Source of the DNA: Bugula neritina | Lineage: Eukaryota > Bryozoa > Gymnolaemata > Cheilostomatida > Bugulidae | NCBI GenBank assembly: GCA_964035545.1 | Contig: OZ037766.1 | Span: forward strand, 18,317,581 to 18,381,580 | Reading direction: 5' to 3' | Length of the DNA: 64,000 nt | Shown: positions 1 to 12,079 of the stretch, one piece after another | Layout of the letters: the number at the start of each line of letters is the position of its first letter | Numbering within the stretch: the stretch's first letter is position 1 | Notes under the pieces: model-generated | Told to the model about the DNA's origin: nothing | The model's input: only the letters and a program-made list of their open reading frames with translations | Database searches by the model: none | Program-made: the position numbers and the translations under genes

Positions 1-520
1 GCAATGTATTTTAATATGTTACAGTGTATTTCAGTATGTTGCAGCATGTTGCAGTGTATTTCAGTATGTTACAGTGTATTTCAGTAGGTTTCAGTATCTT
101 GCAGTATATTTCAGTATGTTGTAGTGTATTTCAGTGGGTTACAGTATATTCCAGTATGTTCCAGTATGTTGCCGTGTATTTCAGTATGTTGCAGTGCATA
201 TCAGTATGTTACAGTGTATTTCAGTATGTTAAACCGTATTTCAGTATGTTGCAGTATTTTGCAATATATTTCAGTATGTTTCAGTATTTTGCAGTATATT
301 TCAGTGTGTTACAGTGTATTTCAGTATATCACAGTGCATTTTCAGGTATTACACTATACTTCAGTGAGTTTTAGTGTCGTTCAGTATGTTGCATTATATT
401 TCAGTATCTTGCAACATATTTCAATGTGTTGCAATGCATTTCAATATGTCACAATGTATTTCAGTATGTTGCAGTATGTTGCAGTGTATTTCAGTATGTT
501 ACAGTGTATTTCAGTAGGTT
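1..520 (+). repeat. Array segment with an early d-type landmark block
   Basis: These are ordinary dimers with a d-type landmark near 340-380 (TTCAGGTATTACACTATAC), followed by TGTCGTTCAG. The stretch from about 240 resembles the d modules near 30.3, 33.7, 37.4 and 39.2 kb, but it has the unmutated core and no register slip nearby. It may therefore be close to the ancestral form of that module. No gene is visible. Confidence 0.75.
61..80 (+). repeat. Reference copy of the 20-bp dimer unit
   Basis: This stretch matches the dimer consensus exactly: TCAGTATGTT followed by ACAGTGTATT. The first half varies mostly at positions 6 to 8 (GTATGTT, GTAGGTT, GTATCTT, GTGGGTT, GTTTGTT). The second half varies at its first base (A or G) and at the G/A before TATT. 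CAG is the most conserved part of both halves. Runs of several first-type monomers in a row (AGTATGTTGC repeated) occur locally and break the alternation without breaking the 10-bp register. Confidence 0.95.
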
Positions 521-1350
521 TCAGTATCTTGCAGTATATCTCAGTATGTTACAGTTTATTTCAGTATGTTCCAGTATATTTCAGCGTGTTTCAGTATATT
601 TCAGTATGCCACAGTGCATTTTTAGATTTTTCACTATACTTCAGTGAGTTTTAGTGTCTTTCAGTATGTTGCAGTATATTTCGGTATCTTGCAACTTATT
701 TCAATGTGTTGCAATGTATTTCAATATGTTACAGTGTATTTCAGTATGTTGCAGCATGTTGCAGTGTATTTCAGTATGTTACAGTGTATTTCAGTAGGTT
801 TCAGTATCTTGCAGTATATTTCAGTATGTTGCAGTATATTTCAGTGGGTTACAGTATATTCCAGTATGTTCCAGTATGTTGCAGTATATTTCAGTATGTT
901 GCAGTGTGTTTCAGTATGTTACAGTGTATTTCAGTATGTTGCAGTATGTTGCAGTGTATTTCTGTATGTTACAGCGTACTTCTGTATGTTACAGTGTATT
1001 TCAGTATGTTGCAGTACATTTCAGTATGTTACAGTATATTTCACTAAGTTGCAGTATATTTCAGTGGGTTATAGCATATTGCAATATGATACAATGTATT
1101 TGAGTATGTTACAGTGTATTTCAGTATGTTGCAGTATTTTGCAATATATTTCAGTATGTTACAGTGTATTTCAGTATGTTGCAGTATATTTCAGTATGTT
1201 ACAATAAATTTCAGTATGTTACAGTACATTTCCGTAAATTACACTATACTTCAGTGAGCTGTAGTATATTTCAGTGTCTTGCAGTATATCTCAGTATGTT
1301 ACAGCAAATTTCAATGTGTTGCAGTGTATTTCAATATGTTACAGTGTATT

Positions 1351-1400
1351 TCAGTATGTTGCAGCATGTTGCAGTATGCTGCAGTATGTTGCAGTGTATT
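1351..1400 (+). repeat. Run of first-type monomers with CTGCAG (example)
   Basis: Here five AGTATGTTGC-type monomers follow one another instead of alternating. One reads TATGCTGCAG and so carries CTGCAG at 1,379-1,384. The run is followed by TGTATTTCTGTATG. The same run recurs near 2,428, 3,646, 8,440, 10,008, 12,245, 13,814, 17,302, 18,942, 21,833, 23,132, 24,782, 25,912, 27,431, 34,270, 37,948, 39,737, 42,307, 44,328, 48,177 and 50,867, in the a-spacer of most HOR units. In later copies (34.2 kb onward) one variant reads TTTGCTGCAG after three AGTATGTTGC units. Confidence 0.8.
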
Positions 1401-1525
1401 TCTGTATGTTACAGTGTATTTCAGTATGTTGCAGTATATTTCAGTATGTTACAGTATATTTCAGTATGTTGCAGTATATTTCAGTGGGTTATAGTATATT
1501 TCAGTATGATACAGCGTATTTCAGT

Positions 1526-2603
1526 ACGTTACAGTATATTTCAGTATGTTGCAGTATAATTCAGTATGTTACCATAAAATTCAGTATGTTACAGTACATT
1601 TCCGAAAATTACACTATACTTCAGTGAGTTGTAGTATATTTCAGTATCTCGCAGTATATCTCCGTATGTTACAGTATGTTTCAGTATGTTACAGAATATT
1701 TCAGTGTGTTACAGTAATTTCAGTATGTTACAGTGCATTTGCAGATATTACACTATACTTCAGTGAGTTTTAGTGTCTTTCAGTATGTTGCAGTATACTT
1801 CAGTATGTTGCAGTATTTTGCAATATATTTCAGTATGTTACAGTGTATTTCAGTACGTTGCCGTATATTTCAGTATGATACAATAAATTTCAGTGTGTTA
1901 CAGTACATTTCTGCAAACTACACTATACTTCAGTGAGTTGTAGTATATTTCAGTATCTTGCAGTATATCTCAGTATGTTGCAGTTTATTTCAGTATGTTC
2001 CAGTATATTTCAGCGTGTTTCAGTATATTTCAGTATGCCACAGTGCATTTTCAGATTTTTCACTATACTTCAGTGAGTTTTAGTGTCTTTCAGTATGTTG
2101 CAGTATAATTCAGTATCTTGCAACTTATTTCAATGTGTTGCAATGTATTTCAATATGTTACAGTGTATTTCAGTATGTTGCAGTATGTTGCAGTGTATTT
2201 CAGTATGTTACAGTGTATTTCAGTAGGTTTCAGTATCTTCCAGTATATTTCAGTATGTTACAGTATATTTCATTAAGTTGCAGTATGTTGCAGTATATTT
2301 CAGTAGTTTGCAACATATTTCAGTAGGTTACCATATATTTCGGTATGTTGAAGCATATTTCAATGTGTTGCAGTGTATTTCAATATGTTACAGTGTATTT
2401 CAGTATGTTGCAGTATGTTGCAGTTTGCTGCAGTATGTTGCAGTGTATTTCTGTATGTTACAGTGTATTTCAGTATGTTGCAGTATATTTCAGTTTGTTA
2501 CAGTATATTTCAGTATGTTGCAGTATATTTCAGTGGGTTATAGTATATTTCATTATGATACAGCGTCTTTCAGTATGTTACAGTGTATTTCAGTATGTTG
2601 CAG
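1526..2603 (+). repeat. 1,219-bp-offset duplication, copy 1
   Basis: The segment matches 2,745-3,822 at an offset of 1,219 (1,220 minus the one-base slip at 2,931). It contains blocks a, b, a' and c and the variant TTACCATAAAATTC. A few substitutions separate the copies, for example TCTTGCAACTT versus TCTTGAAACTT near 2,120 and 3,340. The start overlaps duplication 1, copy 1. Confidence 0.75.
1711..1719 (+). other. Register slip -1 (CAGTAATTTC type), no. 1
   Basis: A monomer that reads ACAGTAAATT elsewhere is ACAGTAATT here, one A short, so all downstream units move by one base. It lies just before block b. Confidence 0.9.
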
Positions 2604-2744
2604 TTTATTTCAGTATGTTACAGTATATTCCAGTATGTTGCAGTATATTTCAGTGGGTTATAGTATATTTCAGTATGATACAGCGTATTTCAGTATGTTA
2701 CAGTGTATTTCAGTATGTTGCAGTATTTTGCAACATATTTCGGT

Positions 2745-3822
2745 ACGTTACAGTATATTTCAGTATGTTGCAGTATAATTCAGTATGTTACCATAAAATT
2801 CAGTATGTTACAGTACATTTCCGAAAATTACACTATACTTCAGTGAGTTGTAGTATATTTCAGTATCTCGCAGTACATCTCCGTATGTTACAGTATATTC
2901 CAGTATGTTACAGTATATTTCAGTGTGTTACAGTAATTTCAGTATGTTACAGTGCATTTGCAGATATTACACTATACTTCAGTGAGTTTTAGTGTCTTTC
3001 AGTATGTTGCAGTATACTTCAGTATGTTCCAGTATTTTGCAATATATTTCAGTATGTTACAGTGTATTTCAGTACGTTGCCGTATATTTCAGTATGATAC
3101 AATAAATTTCAGTGTGTTACAGTACATTTCTGCAAACTACACTATACTTCAGTGAGTTGTAGTATATTTCAGTATCTTGCAGTATATCTCAGTATGTTGC
3201 AGTTTATTTCAGTATGTTCCAGTATATTTCAGCGTGTTTCAGTATATTTCAGTATGCCACAGTGCATTTTCAGATTTTTCACTATACTTCAGTGAGTTTT
3301 AGTGTCTTTCAGTATGTTGCAGTATAATTCAGTATCTTGAAACTTATTTCAATGTGTTGCAATGTATTTCAATATGTTACAGTGTATTTCAGTATGTTGC
3401 AGTATGTTGCAGTGTATTTCAGTATGTTACAGTGTATTTCAGTAGGTTTCAGTATCTTCCAGTATATTTCAGTATGTTACAGCATATTTCAGTAAGTTGC
3501 AGTATGTTGCAGTATATTTCAGTAGTTTGCAACATATTTCAGTAGGTTACCATATATTTCGGTATGTTGAAGCATATTTCAATGTGTTGCAGTGTATTTC
3601 AATATGTTACAGTGTATTTCAGTATGTTGCAGTATGTTGCAGTTTGCTGCAGTATGTTGCAGTGTATTTCTGTATGTTACAGTGTATTTCAGTATGTTGC
3701 AGTATATTTCAGTTTGTTACAGTATATTTCAGTATGTTGCAGTATATTTCAGTGGGTTATAGTATATTTCATTATGATACAGCGTCTTTCAGTATGTTAC
3801 AGTGTATTTCAGTATGTTGCAG
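2745..3822 (+). repeat. 1,219-bp-offset duplication, copy 2
   Basis: This is the partner of 1,526-2,603. The two are separated by about 140 bp of ordinary dimers (2,604-2,744), so this is not a perfect head-to-tail junction. The match ends near 3,822, where this copy reads AGTACTTTGC and the first reads CAGTTTATTTC. Confidence 0.75.
2931..2940 (+). other. Register slip -1 (CAGTAATTTC type), no. 2
   Basis: Copy of the 1,711 slip carried by the 1,219-bp duplication. Confidence 0.9.
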
Positions 3823-3859
3823 TACTTTGCAATATGTTTCAGTATGTTACAGTGTATTT

Positions 3860-4640
3860 CAGTATGTTGCAGTATAACTCAGTATGTTACAATAAATTTC
3901 AGTATGTTACAGTACATTTTCGTAAATTACACTATACTTCAGAGAGTTGTAGTATATTTCAGTATCTTGCAGTATATCTCAGTATGTTACAGTATATTTC
4001 AGTATGTTACAGTATGTCTCACTGTGTTACAGTAAATTTCAATATGTTACAGTGCATTTGCAGATATTACACTATACTTCAGTGAGTTTTAGTGTCTTTC
4101 AGTATGTTACAGTGTATTTCAGTATGTTGCAGTGTATTTCAGTATGTTGCAGTATAATTCAGTATGTTACAATAAATTTCAGTATGTTACAGTACATTTT
4201 CGTAAATTACACTATACTTCAGTGAGTTGTAGTATATTTCATTATCTTGCAGTATATCTTAGTATGTTACAGTATATTTCAGTATGTTACAGTATATTTC
4301 ACTGTGTTACACTAAATTTCAATATGTTACAGTGCATTTGCAGATATTACACTATACTTCAGTGAGTTTTAGTGTCTTTCAGTATGTTACAGTGTATTTC
4401 AGTATGTTGCAGTATAATTCAGTATGTTACAATAAATTTCAGTATGTTACAGTACATTTCCGTAAATTACACTATACTTCAGTGAGTTGTAGCATATTTC
4501 AGTATCTCGCAGTATATCTCAGTATGTTACAGTATATTTCAGTATGTTACAGTATATTTCAGTGTGTTACAGTAAATTTCAGTATGTTACAGTGCATTTG
4601 CAGATATTACACTATACTTCAGTGAGTTTTAGTGTCTTTT
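3860..4640 (+). repeat. Three a-b modules of 260-280 bp in tandem
   Basis: Blocks a near 3,940, 4,220 and 4,475 are each followed by a block b near 4,075, 4,355 and 4,615. The offsets are about 280 and 260 bp. This is a local amplification of just the first half of the a-b-a'-c cassette. The same a-b-a-b doubling is seen near 29,280-29,730, 36,140-36,590, 53,230-53,690 and 61,870-62,330. Confidence 0.75.
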
Positions 4641-4808
4641 AGTATGTTGCAGTATATTTAAGTATGTTGCAGTTTTTTGCAATATATTTTAGTATGTTAC
4701 AGTGTATTTCAGTACGTTGCAGTATATTTCAGTATGATGCAATAAATTTCAGTGTGTTACAGTACATTTCTGCAAATTACGCTATACTTCAGTGAGTTGT
4801 AGTATATT

Positions 4809-6208
4809 TCAGTATCTTGCAGTATATCTCAGTATGTTACAGTTTATTTCAGTATGTTCCAGTATATTTCAGCGTGTTTCAGTATATTTCAGCATGCCAC
4901 AGTGCACTTTTACATTTTTCACTATACTTCAGTGAGTTTTAGTGTCTTTCAGTATGTTGCAGTATATTTCGGTATCTTGCAACTTATTTCAATGTGTTGC
5001 AATGTATTTTAATATGTTACAGTGTATTTCAGTATGTTGCAGCATGTTGCAGTGTATTTCAGTATGTTACAGTGTATTTCAGTGGGTTACAGTATATTCC
5101 AGTATGTTCCAGTATGTTGCAGTATATTTCAGTATGTTGCAGTGTGTTTCAGTATGTTACAGTGTATTTCAGTATGTTGCAGTATGTTGCAGTGTATTTC
5201 TGTATGTTACAGCGTACTTCTGTATGTTACAGTGTATTTCAGTATGTTGCAGTATATTTCAGTATGTTACAGTATATTTCACTAAGTTGCAGTATATTTC
5301 AGTGGGTTATAGCATATTGCAATATGATACAATGTATTTGAGTATGTTACAGTGTATTTCAGTATGTTGCAGTATTTTGCAATATATTTCAGTATGTTAC
5401 AGTGTATTTCAGTATGTTGCAGTATATTTCAGTATGTTACAATAAATTTCAGTATGTTACAGTACATTTCCGTAAATTACACTATACTTCAGTGAGCTGT
5501 AGTATATTTCAGTGTCTTGCAGTATATCTCAGTATGTTACAGCAAATTTCAATGTGTTGCAGTGTATTTCAATATGTTACAGTGTATTTCAGTATGTTGC
5601 AGCATGTTGCAGTATGCTGCAGTATGTTGCAGTGTATTTCTGTATGTTACAGTGTATTTCAGTATGTTGCAGTATATTTCAGTATGTTACAGTATATTTC
5701 AGTATGTTGAAGTATATTTCAGTGGGTTATAGTATATTTCAGTATGATACAGCGTATTTCAGTACGTTACAGTATATTTCAGTATGTTGCAGTATAATTC
5801 AGTATGTTACCATAAAATTCAGTATGTTACAGTACATTTCCGAAAATTACACTATACTTCAGTGAGTTGTAGTATATTTCAGTATCTCGCAGTATATCTC
5901 CGTATGTTACAGTATATTTCAGTATGTTACAGAATATTTCAGTGTGTTACAGTAATTTCAGTATGTTACAGTGCATTTGCAGATATTACACTATACTTCA
6001 GTGAGTTTTAGTGTCTTTCAGTATGTTGCAGTATACTTCAGTATGTTGCAGTATTTTGCAATATATTTCAGTATGTTACAGTGTATTTCAGTACGTTGCC
6101 GTATATTTCAGTATGATACAATAAATTTCAGTGTGTTACAGTACATTTCCGAAAATTACACTATACTTCAGTGAGTTGTAGTATATTTCAGTATCTTGCA
6201 GCATATCT
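4809..6208 (+). repeat. Segmental duplication 1, copy 2 (partner 521-1,970)
   Basis: This copy lacks five monomers present at 791-840 in copy 1, and carries its own changes (AATGTATTTTAATATG near 5,000; AGTATGTTGAAGTATATTTC near 5,705). It includes the 9-bp-unit slip at 5,951, which corresponds to the slip at 1,711 in copy 1, so the slip predates this duplication. Confidence 0.75.
5951..5960 (+). other. Register slip -1 (CAGTAATTTC type), no. 3
   Basis: Counterpart of the 1,711 slip in segmental duplication 1, copy 2. Confidence 0.9.
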
Positions 6209-8270
6209 CAGTATGTTACAGTATATTTCTGTATGTTACAGTATATTTCAGTGTGTTACAGTAAATTTCAGTATGTTACAGTGCATTTGCAGATATTACA
6301 CTATACTTCAGTGAGTTTTAGTGTCTTTCAGTACGTTGCAGTATATTTCAGTATGATACAATAAATTTCAGTGTGTTACAGTACATTTTTGCAAATTACG
6401 CTATACTTCAGTGAGTTGTAATATATTTCAGTATCTTGCAGTATATCTCAGTATGTTACAGGTTATTTGAGTATGTTCCAGTATATTTCAGCGTGTTTGA
6501 GTATATTTCGGTATGCCACAGTGCATTTTCAGATTTTTCACTTTACTTCAGTGAGTTTAGAGTGTCTTTCAGTATGTTGCAGTATATTTCGGTATCTTGC
6601 AACTTATTTCAATGTGTTGCATTGTATTTCAATATGTTACAGTGTATTTCAGTATGTTGCAGTATGTTGCAGTGTACTTCAGTATGTTACAGTGTATTTC
6701 AGTAGGTTTCAGTATCTTACAGTATATTTCAGTATGTTGCAGTATATTTCAGTGGGTTACAGTATATTCCAGTATGTTACAGTATGTTGCAGTATATTTC
6801 AGTATGTTACAGTGTATTTCAGTAGTTTGCAACATATTTCAGTAGGTTACCATATATTTCGGTATGTTGCAGCATATTTCAATGTGTTGCAGTGTATTTC
6901 AATATGTTACAGTGTATTTCAGTATGTTGCAGTATGTCGCAGTGTATTTCTGTATGTTACAGTGTATTTCAGTATGTTGCAGTATATTTCAGTATGTTAC
7001 AGTATGTTTCAGTATGTTGCAGTATATTTCCGTGGGTTATAGTATATTTCAGTATGATACAGCGTATTTCAGTATGTTACAGTGTATTTCAGTATGTTGC
7101 AGTATTTTGCAATGCATGTCAGTATGTTACAGTGTATTTCAGTATGTTGCAGTATATTTCAGTATGTTACAATAAATTTCAGTATGTTACAGTACATTTC
7201 CGTAAATTACACTATACTTCAGTGAGTTGTAGTATATTTCAGTATCTTGCAGTATATCTCAGTATGTTACAGTATATTTCAGTATGTTACAGTATATTTC
7301 AGTGTGTTACAGTAAATTTCAGTATGTTACAGTGCATTTGCAGATATTACACTATACTTCAGTGAGTTTTAGTGTCTTTCAGTATGTTGCAGTATATTTC
7401 AGTATGTTGCAGTATTTTGCAATATATTTTAGTATGTTACGGTGTATTTCAGTACGTTGCAGTATATTTCAGTATGATACAATAAATTTCAGTGTGTTAC
7501 AGTACATTTCTGCAAATTACACTATACTTCAGTGAGTTGTAGTATATTTCAGTATCTTGCAGTATATCTCAGTATGTTACAGTTTATTTCAGTATGTTCC
7601 AGTATATTTCAGCGTCTTTCAGTATATTTCAGTATGCCACAGTGCATTTTCAGATTTTTCACTATACTTCAGTGAGTTTTAGTGTCTTTCAGTATGTTGC
7701 AGTATATTTCAGTATCTTGCAACATATTTCAATGTGTTGCAATGCATTTCAATATGTTACAATGTATTTCAGTATGTTGCAGTATGTTGCAGTGTATTTC
7801 AGTATGTTACAGTGTATTTCAGTAGGTTTCAGTGTCTTGCAGTATATTTCAGCATGTTGCAGTATATTTCAGGATGTTGCAGTATGTTTCAGTATAATTC
7901 AGTATTTTGCCGTATTTTGCAGTTTATTTCAGTATGTTCCAGTATATTTCAGCGTGTCTCAGTATATTTCAGTGTGCCACAGTGCATTTTCAGGTTTTTC
8001 ACCATACTTCAGTGAGTTTTAGTGTCGGTCAGTATGTTGCAGTATATTTCAGTATCTTGCAACATATTTCAATGTGTTGCAATGCATTTCAATATGTTAC
8101 AATGTATTTCAGTATGTTGCAGTATGTTGCAGTGTATTTCAGTATGTTACAGTGTATTTCAGTAGGTTTCAGTGTCTTGCAGTGTATTTCAGCATGTTGC
8201 AGTATATTTTAGGATGTTGCAGTATGTTTCAGTATGTTACAGTATTTTGCCGTATATTTCAGTGTGTTAC
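6209..8270 (+). repeat. Array segment with the only one-base insertion slip
   Basis: This segment of ordinary HOR contains blocks b (6,310), a' (6,410), c (6,550), a (7,220), b (7,360), a' (7,530) and the c pair (7,670/8,010). Variants seen only here include TTACAGGTTATTTGAG near 6,460 and the unique +1 at 6,551-6,560. The 7,594-8,022 portion reappears 1,560 bp downstream. No unique sequence is visible. Confidence 0.8.
6551..6560 (+). other. Register slip +1, the only insertion
   Basis: GTGAGTTTAGAGTGTC replaces GTGAGTTTTAGTGTC after block c, adding one base net. It is not copied anywhere else in the window, so it is either recent or never took part in a duplication. Confidence 0.9.
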
Positions 8271-11200
8271 AGTATGTTTCATTATGTTGCAGTATGTTGC
8301 AGTATATTTCAATAGTTTGCAACATATTTCAGTAGGTTACCATATATTTCGGTATGTTGCAGCATATTTCAATGTGTTGCAGTGTATTTCAATATGTTAC
8401 AGTGTATATCAGTATGTTGCAGTATGTTGCAGTATGCTGCAGTATGTTGCAGTGTATTTCTGTATGTTACAGTGCATTTCAGTATGTTGCAGTATATTTC
8501 AGTTTGTTACAGTATATTTCAGTATGTTGCAGTATGTCTCAGTGGGTTATAGTATATTTCAGTATGATACAGCGTCTTTCAGTATGTTACAGTGTATTTC
8601 AGTATGTTGCAGTATTTTGCAATATGTTTCAGTATGTTACAGTGTATTTCAGTATGTTGCAGTATAATTCAGTATGTTACAATAAATTTCTGTATGATAC
8701 AGCGTATTTTAGTATGTTACAGTGTATTTCAGTATGTTGCGGTACTTTGCAATGCATTTCAGTATGTTACAGTGTATTTCAGTATGTTGCAGTATAATTC
8801 AGTATGTTACAATAAATTTCAGTATGTTACAGTACATTTCCGTAAATTACACTATACTTCAGTGAGTTGTAGTATATTTCAGTGTCTTGCAGCATATCTC
8901 AGTATGTTACAGTATATTTCTGTATGTTACAGTATATTTCAGTGTGTTACAGTATATTTCAGTATGTTGCAGTATTTTGCAATATATTTTAGTATGTTAC
9001 GGTGTATTTCAGTACGTTGCAGTATATTTCAGTATGATACAATAAATTTCAGTGTGTTACAGTACATTTCTGCAAATTACACTATACTTCAGTGAGTTGT
9101 AGTATATTTCAGTATCTTGCAGTATATCTCAGTATGTTACAGTTTATTTCAGTATGTTCCAGTATATTTCAGCGTCTTTCAGTATATTTCAGTATGCCAC
9201 AGTGCATTTTCAGATTTTTCACTATACTTCAGTGAGTTTTAGTGTCTTTCAGTATGTTGCAGTATATTTCAGTATCTTGCAACATATTTCAATGTGTTGC
9301 AATGCATTTCAATATGTTACAATGTATTTCAGTATGTTGCAGTATGTTGCGGTGTATTTCAGTATGTTACAGTGTATTTCAGTAGGTTTCAGTGTCTTGC
9401 AGTATATTTCAGCATGTTGCAGTATATTTCAGGATGTTGCAGTATGTTTCAGTATGTTACAGTATTTTGCCGTATTTTGCAGTTTATTTCAGTATGTCCC
9501 AGTATATTTCAGCGTGTTTCAGTATATTTCAGTATGCCACAGTGCATTTTCAGATTTTTCACTATACTTCAGTGAGTTTTAGTGTCGGTCAGTATGTTGC
9601 AGTATATTTCAGTATCTTGCAACATATTTCAATGTGTTGCAATGCATTTCAATATGTTACAATGTATTTCAGTATGTTGCAGTATGTTGCAGTGTATTTC
9701 AGTATGTTACAGTGTATTTCAGTAGGTTTCAGTGTCTTGCAGTATGTTTCAGCATGTTGCAGTATATTTCAGGATGTTGCAGTATGTTTCAGTATGTTAC
9801 AGTATTTTGCCGTATTTTGCCGTATATTTCAGTGTGTTACAGTATATTTCATTATGTTGCAGTATGTTGCAGTATATTTCAATAGTTTGCAACATATTTC
9901 AGTAGGTTACCATATATTATGGTATGTTGCAGCATATTTCAATGTGTTGCAGTGTATTTCAATATGTTACAGTGTATATCAGTATGTTGCAGTATGTTGC
10001 AGTATGCTGCAGTATGTTGCAGTGTATTTCTGTATGTTACAGTGTATTTCAGTATGTTGCAGTATATTTCAGTTTGTTACAGTATATTTCAGTATGTTGC
10101 AGTATGTTTCAGTGGGTTATAGTATATTTCAGTATGATACAGCGTCTTTCAGTATGTTACAGTGTATTTCAGTATGTTGCAGTATTTTGCAATATGTTTC
10201 AGTATGTTACAGTGTATTTCAGTATGTTGCAGTATAATTCAGTATGTTACAATAAATTTCAGTATGTTACAGTACATTTCCGTAAATTACACTATACTTC
10301 AGTGAGTTGTAGTATATTTCAGTATCTTGCAGTATATCTCAGTATGTTACAGTATATTTCAGTATGTTACAGTATATTTCAGTGTGTTACAGTAATTTCA
10401 GTATGTTACAGTGCATTTGCAGATATTACACTATACTTCAGTGAGTTTTAGTGTCTTTCAGTATGTTGCAGTATATTTCAGTATGTTGCAGTATTTTGCA
10501 ATATATTTTAGTATGTTACGGTGTATTTCAGTACGTTGCAGTATATTTCAGTATGATACAATAAATTTCAGTGTGTTACAGTACATTTTTGCAAATTACA
10601 CTATACTTCAGTGAGTTGTAGTATATTTCAGTATCTTGCAGTATATCTCAGTATGTTACAGTTTATTTCAGTATGTTCCAGTATATTTCAGCGTGTTTCA
10701 GTATATTTCAGTATGCCACAGTGCATTTTCAGATTTTTCACTATACTTCAGTGAGTTTTAGTGTCTTTCAGTATGTTGCAGTATATTTCGGTATCTTGCA
10801 ACTTATTTCAATGTGTTGCATTGTATTTCAATATGTTACAGTGTATTTCAGTATGTTGCAGTATGTTGCACTGTACTTCAGTATGTTACAGTGTATTTCA
10901 GTAGATTTCAGTATCTTGCAGTATATTTCAGTATGTTGCAGTATATTTCAGTGGGTTACAGTATATTCCAGTATGTTCCAGTATGTTGCAGTATATTTCA
11001 GTATGTTACAGTGTATTTCTGTAGTTTGCAACATATTTCAGTAGGTTACCATATATTTCGGTATGTTGCAGCATATTTCAACGTGTTGCAGCGTATTTCA
11101 ATATGTTACGGTGTATTTCAGTATGTTGCAGTATGTTGCAGTGTATTTCGGTATGTTACAGTGTATTTCAGTATGTTGCAGTATATTTCAGTATGTTACA

Positions 11201-12079
11201 GTATGTTTCAGTATGTTGCAGTATATTTCCGTGCGTTATAGTATATTTCAGTATGATACAGCGTATTTCAGTATGTTACAGTGTATTTCAGTATGTTGCA
11301 GTATATTTCAGTATGTTACAATAAATTTCAGTATGTTACAGTACATTTCCGTAAATTACACTATACTTCAGTGTGTTGTAGTATATTTCAGTATGTTGCA
11401 GTATATCTCAGTATGTTACAGTATATTTCAGTATGTTACAGTATATTTCAGTGTGTTACAGAAAATTTCAGTATGTTACAGTGCATTTGCAGATATTACA
11501 CTATACTTCAGTGAGTTTTAGTGTCTTTCAGAATGTTGCAGTATATTTCAGTATGTTGCAGTATTTTGCAATATATTTTAGAATGTTACGGTGTATTTCA
11601 GTACGTTGCAGTATATTTCAGTATGATACAATAAATTTCAGTGTGTTACAGTACATTTCTGCAAATTACACTATACTTCAGTGAGTTGTAGTATATTTTA
11701 GTATCTTGCAGCATATCTCAGTATGTTACAGTTTATTTCAGTATGTCCCAGTATATTTCAGCGTCTTTCAGTATATTTCAGTATGCCACAGTGCATTTTC
11801 AGATTTTTCACTATACTTCAGCGGGTTTTAGTGTCTTTCAGTATGTTGCAGTATATTTCAGTATCTTGCAACATATTTCAATGTGTTGCAATGCATTTCA
11901 ATATGTTACAATGTATTTCAGTATGTTGCAGTATGTTGCAGTGTATTTCAGTATGTTACAGTGTATTTCAGTAGGTTTCAGTATCTTACAGTATATTTCA
12001 GTATGTTGCAGTATATTTCAGTGGGTTACAGTATATTCCAGTATGTTACAGTATGTTGCAGTATATTTCAGTATGTTAC
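8271..12079 (+). repeat. 3,809-bp tandem duplication, copy 1
   Basis: This is the first of two directly adjacent, nearly identical copies. Comparing with 12,080-15,888, I see four single-base differences: T8710/C12519, C8745/T12554, T10568/C14377 and C11822/T15631. There may be a few more. The joint lies in the shared string TGTTACAGT. The unit holds blocks a, a', c, c, a, b, a', c, a, b, a', c in order. Its length is 3,810 minus one because it contains the slip at 10,391. Confidence 0.9.
10391..10400 (+). other. Register slip -1 (CAGTAATTTC type), no. 4
   Basis: Lies before block b (10,430) in the 3,809-bp copy 1 and accounts for that unit being 3,809 rather than 3,810 bp. Confidence 0.9.

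Larger units (their letters stand above)
521..1970 (+). repeat. Segmental duplication 1, copy 1 (partner 4,809-6,208)
   Basis: The segment aligns with 4,809-6,208 at an offset of 4,288, changing to 4,238 after a 50-bp difference. Positions 791-840 (five monomers) have no counterpart in the partner near 5,080. Shared variants include TATCTTGCAACTTATTTC, the GCAGCATGTT monomer and TACAGCGTACTTCTG. Scattered substitutions show this is an older duplication. The ends are set by eye and are good to about 20 bp. Confidence 0.75.

Noticed and set aside
6551-6560. The unique +1 at 6,551 as a sequencing error
   Set aside because: The change is a rearranged TTTAGAGTG, not a simple homopolymer length change, so I keep it as a real variant; read data could still overturn this.
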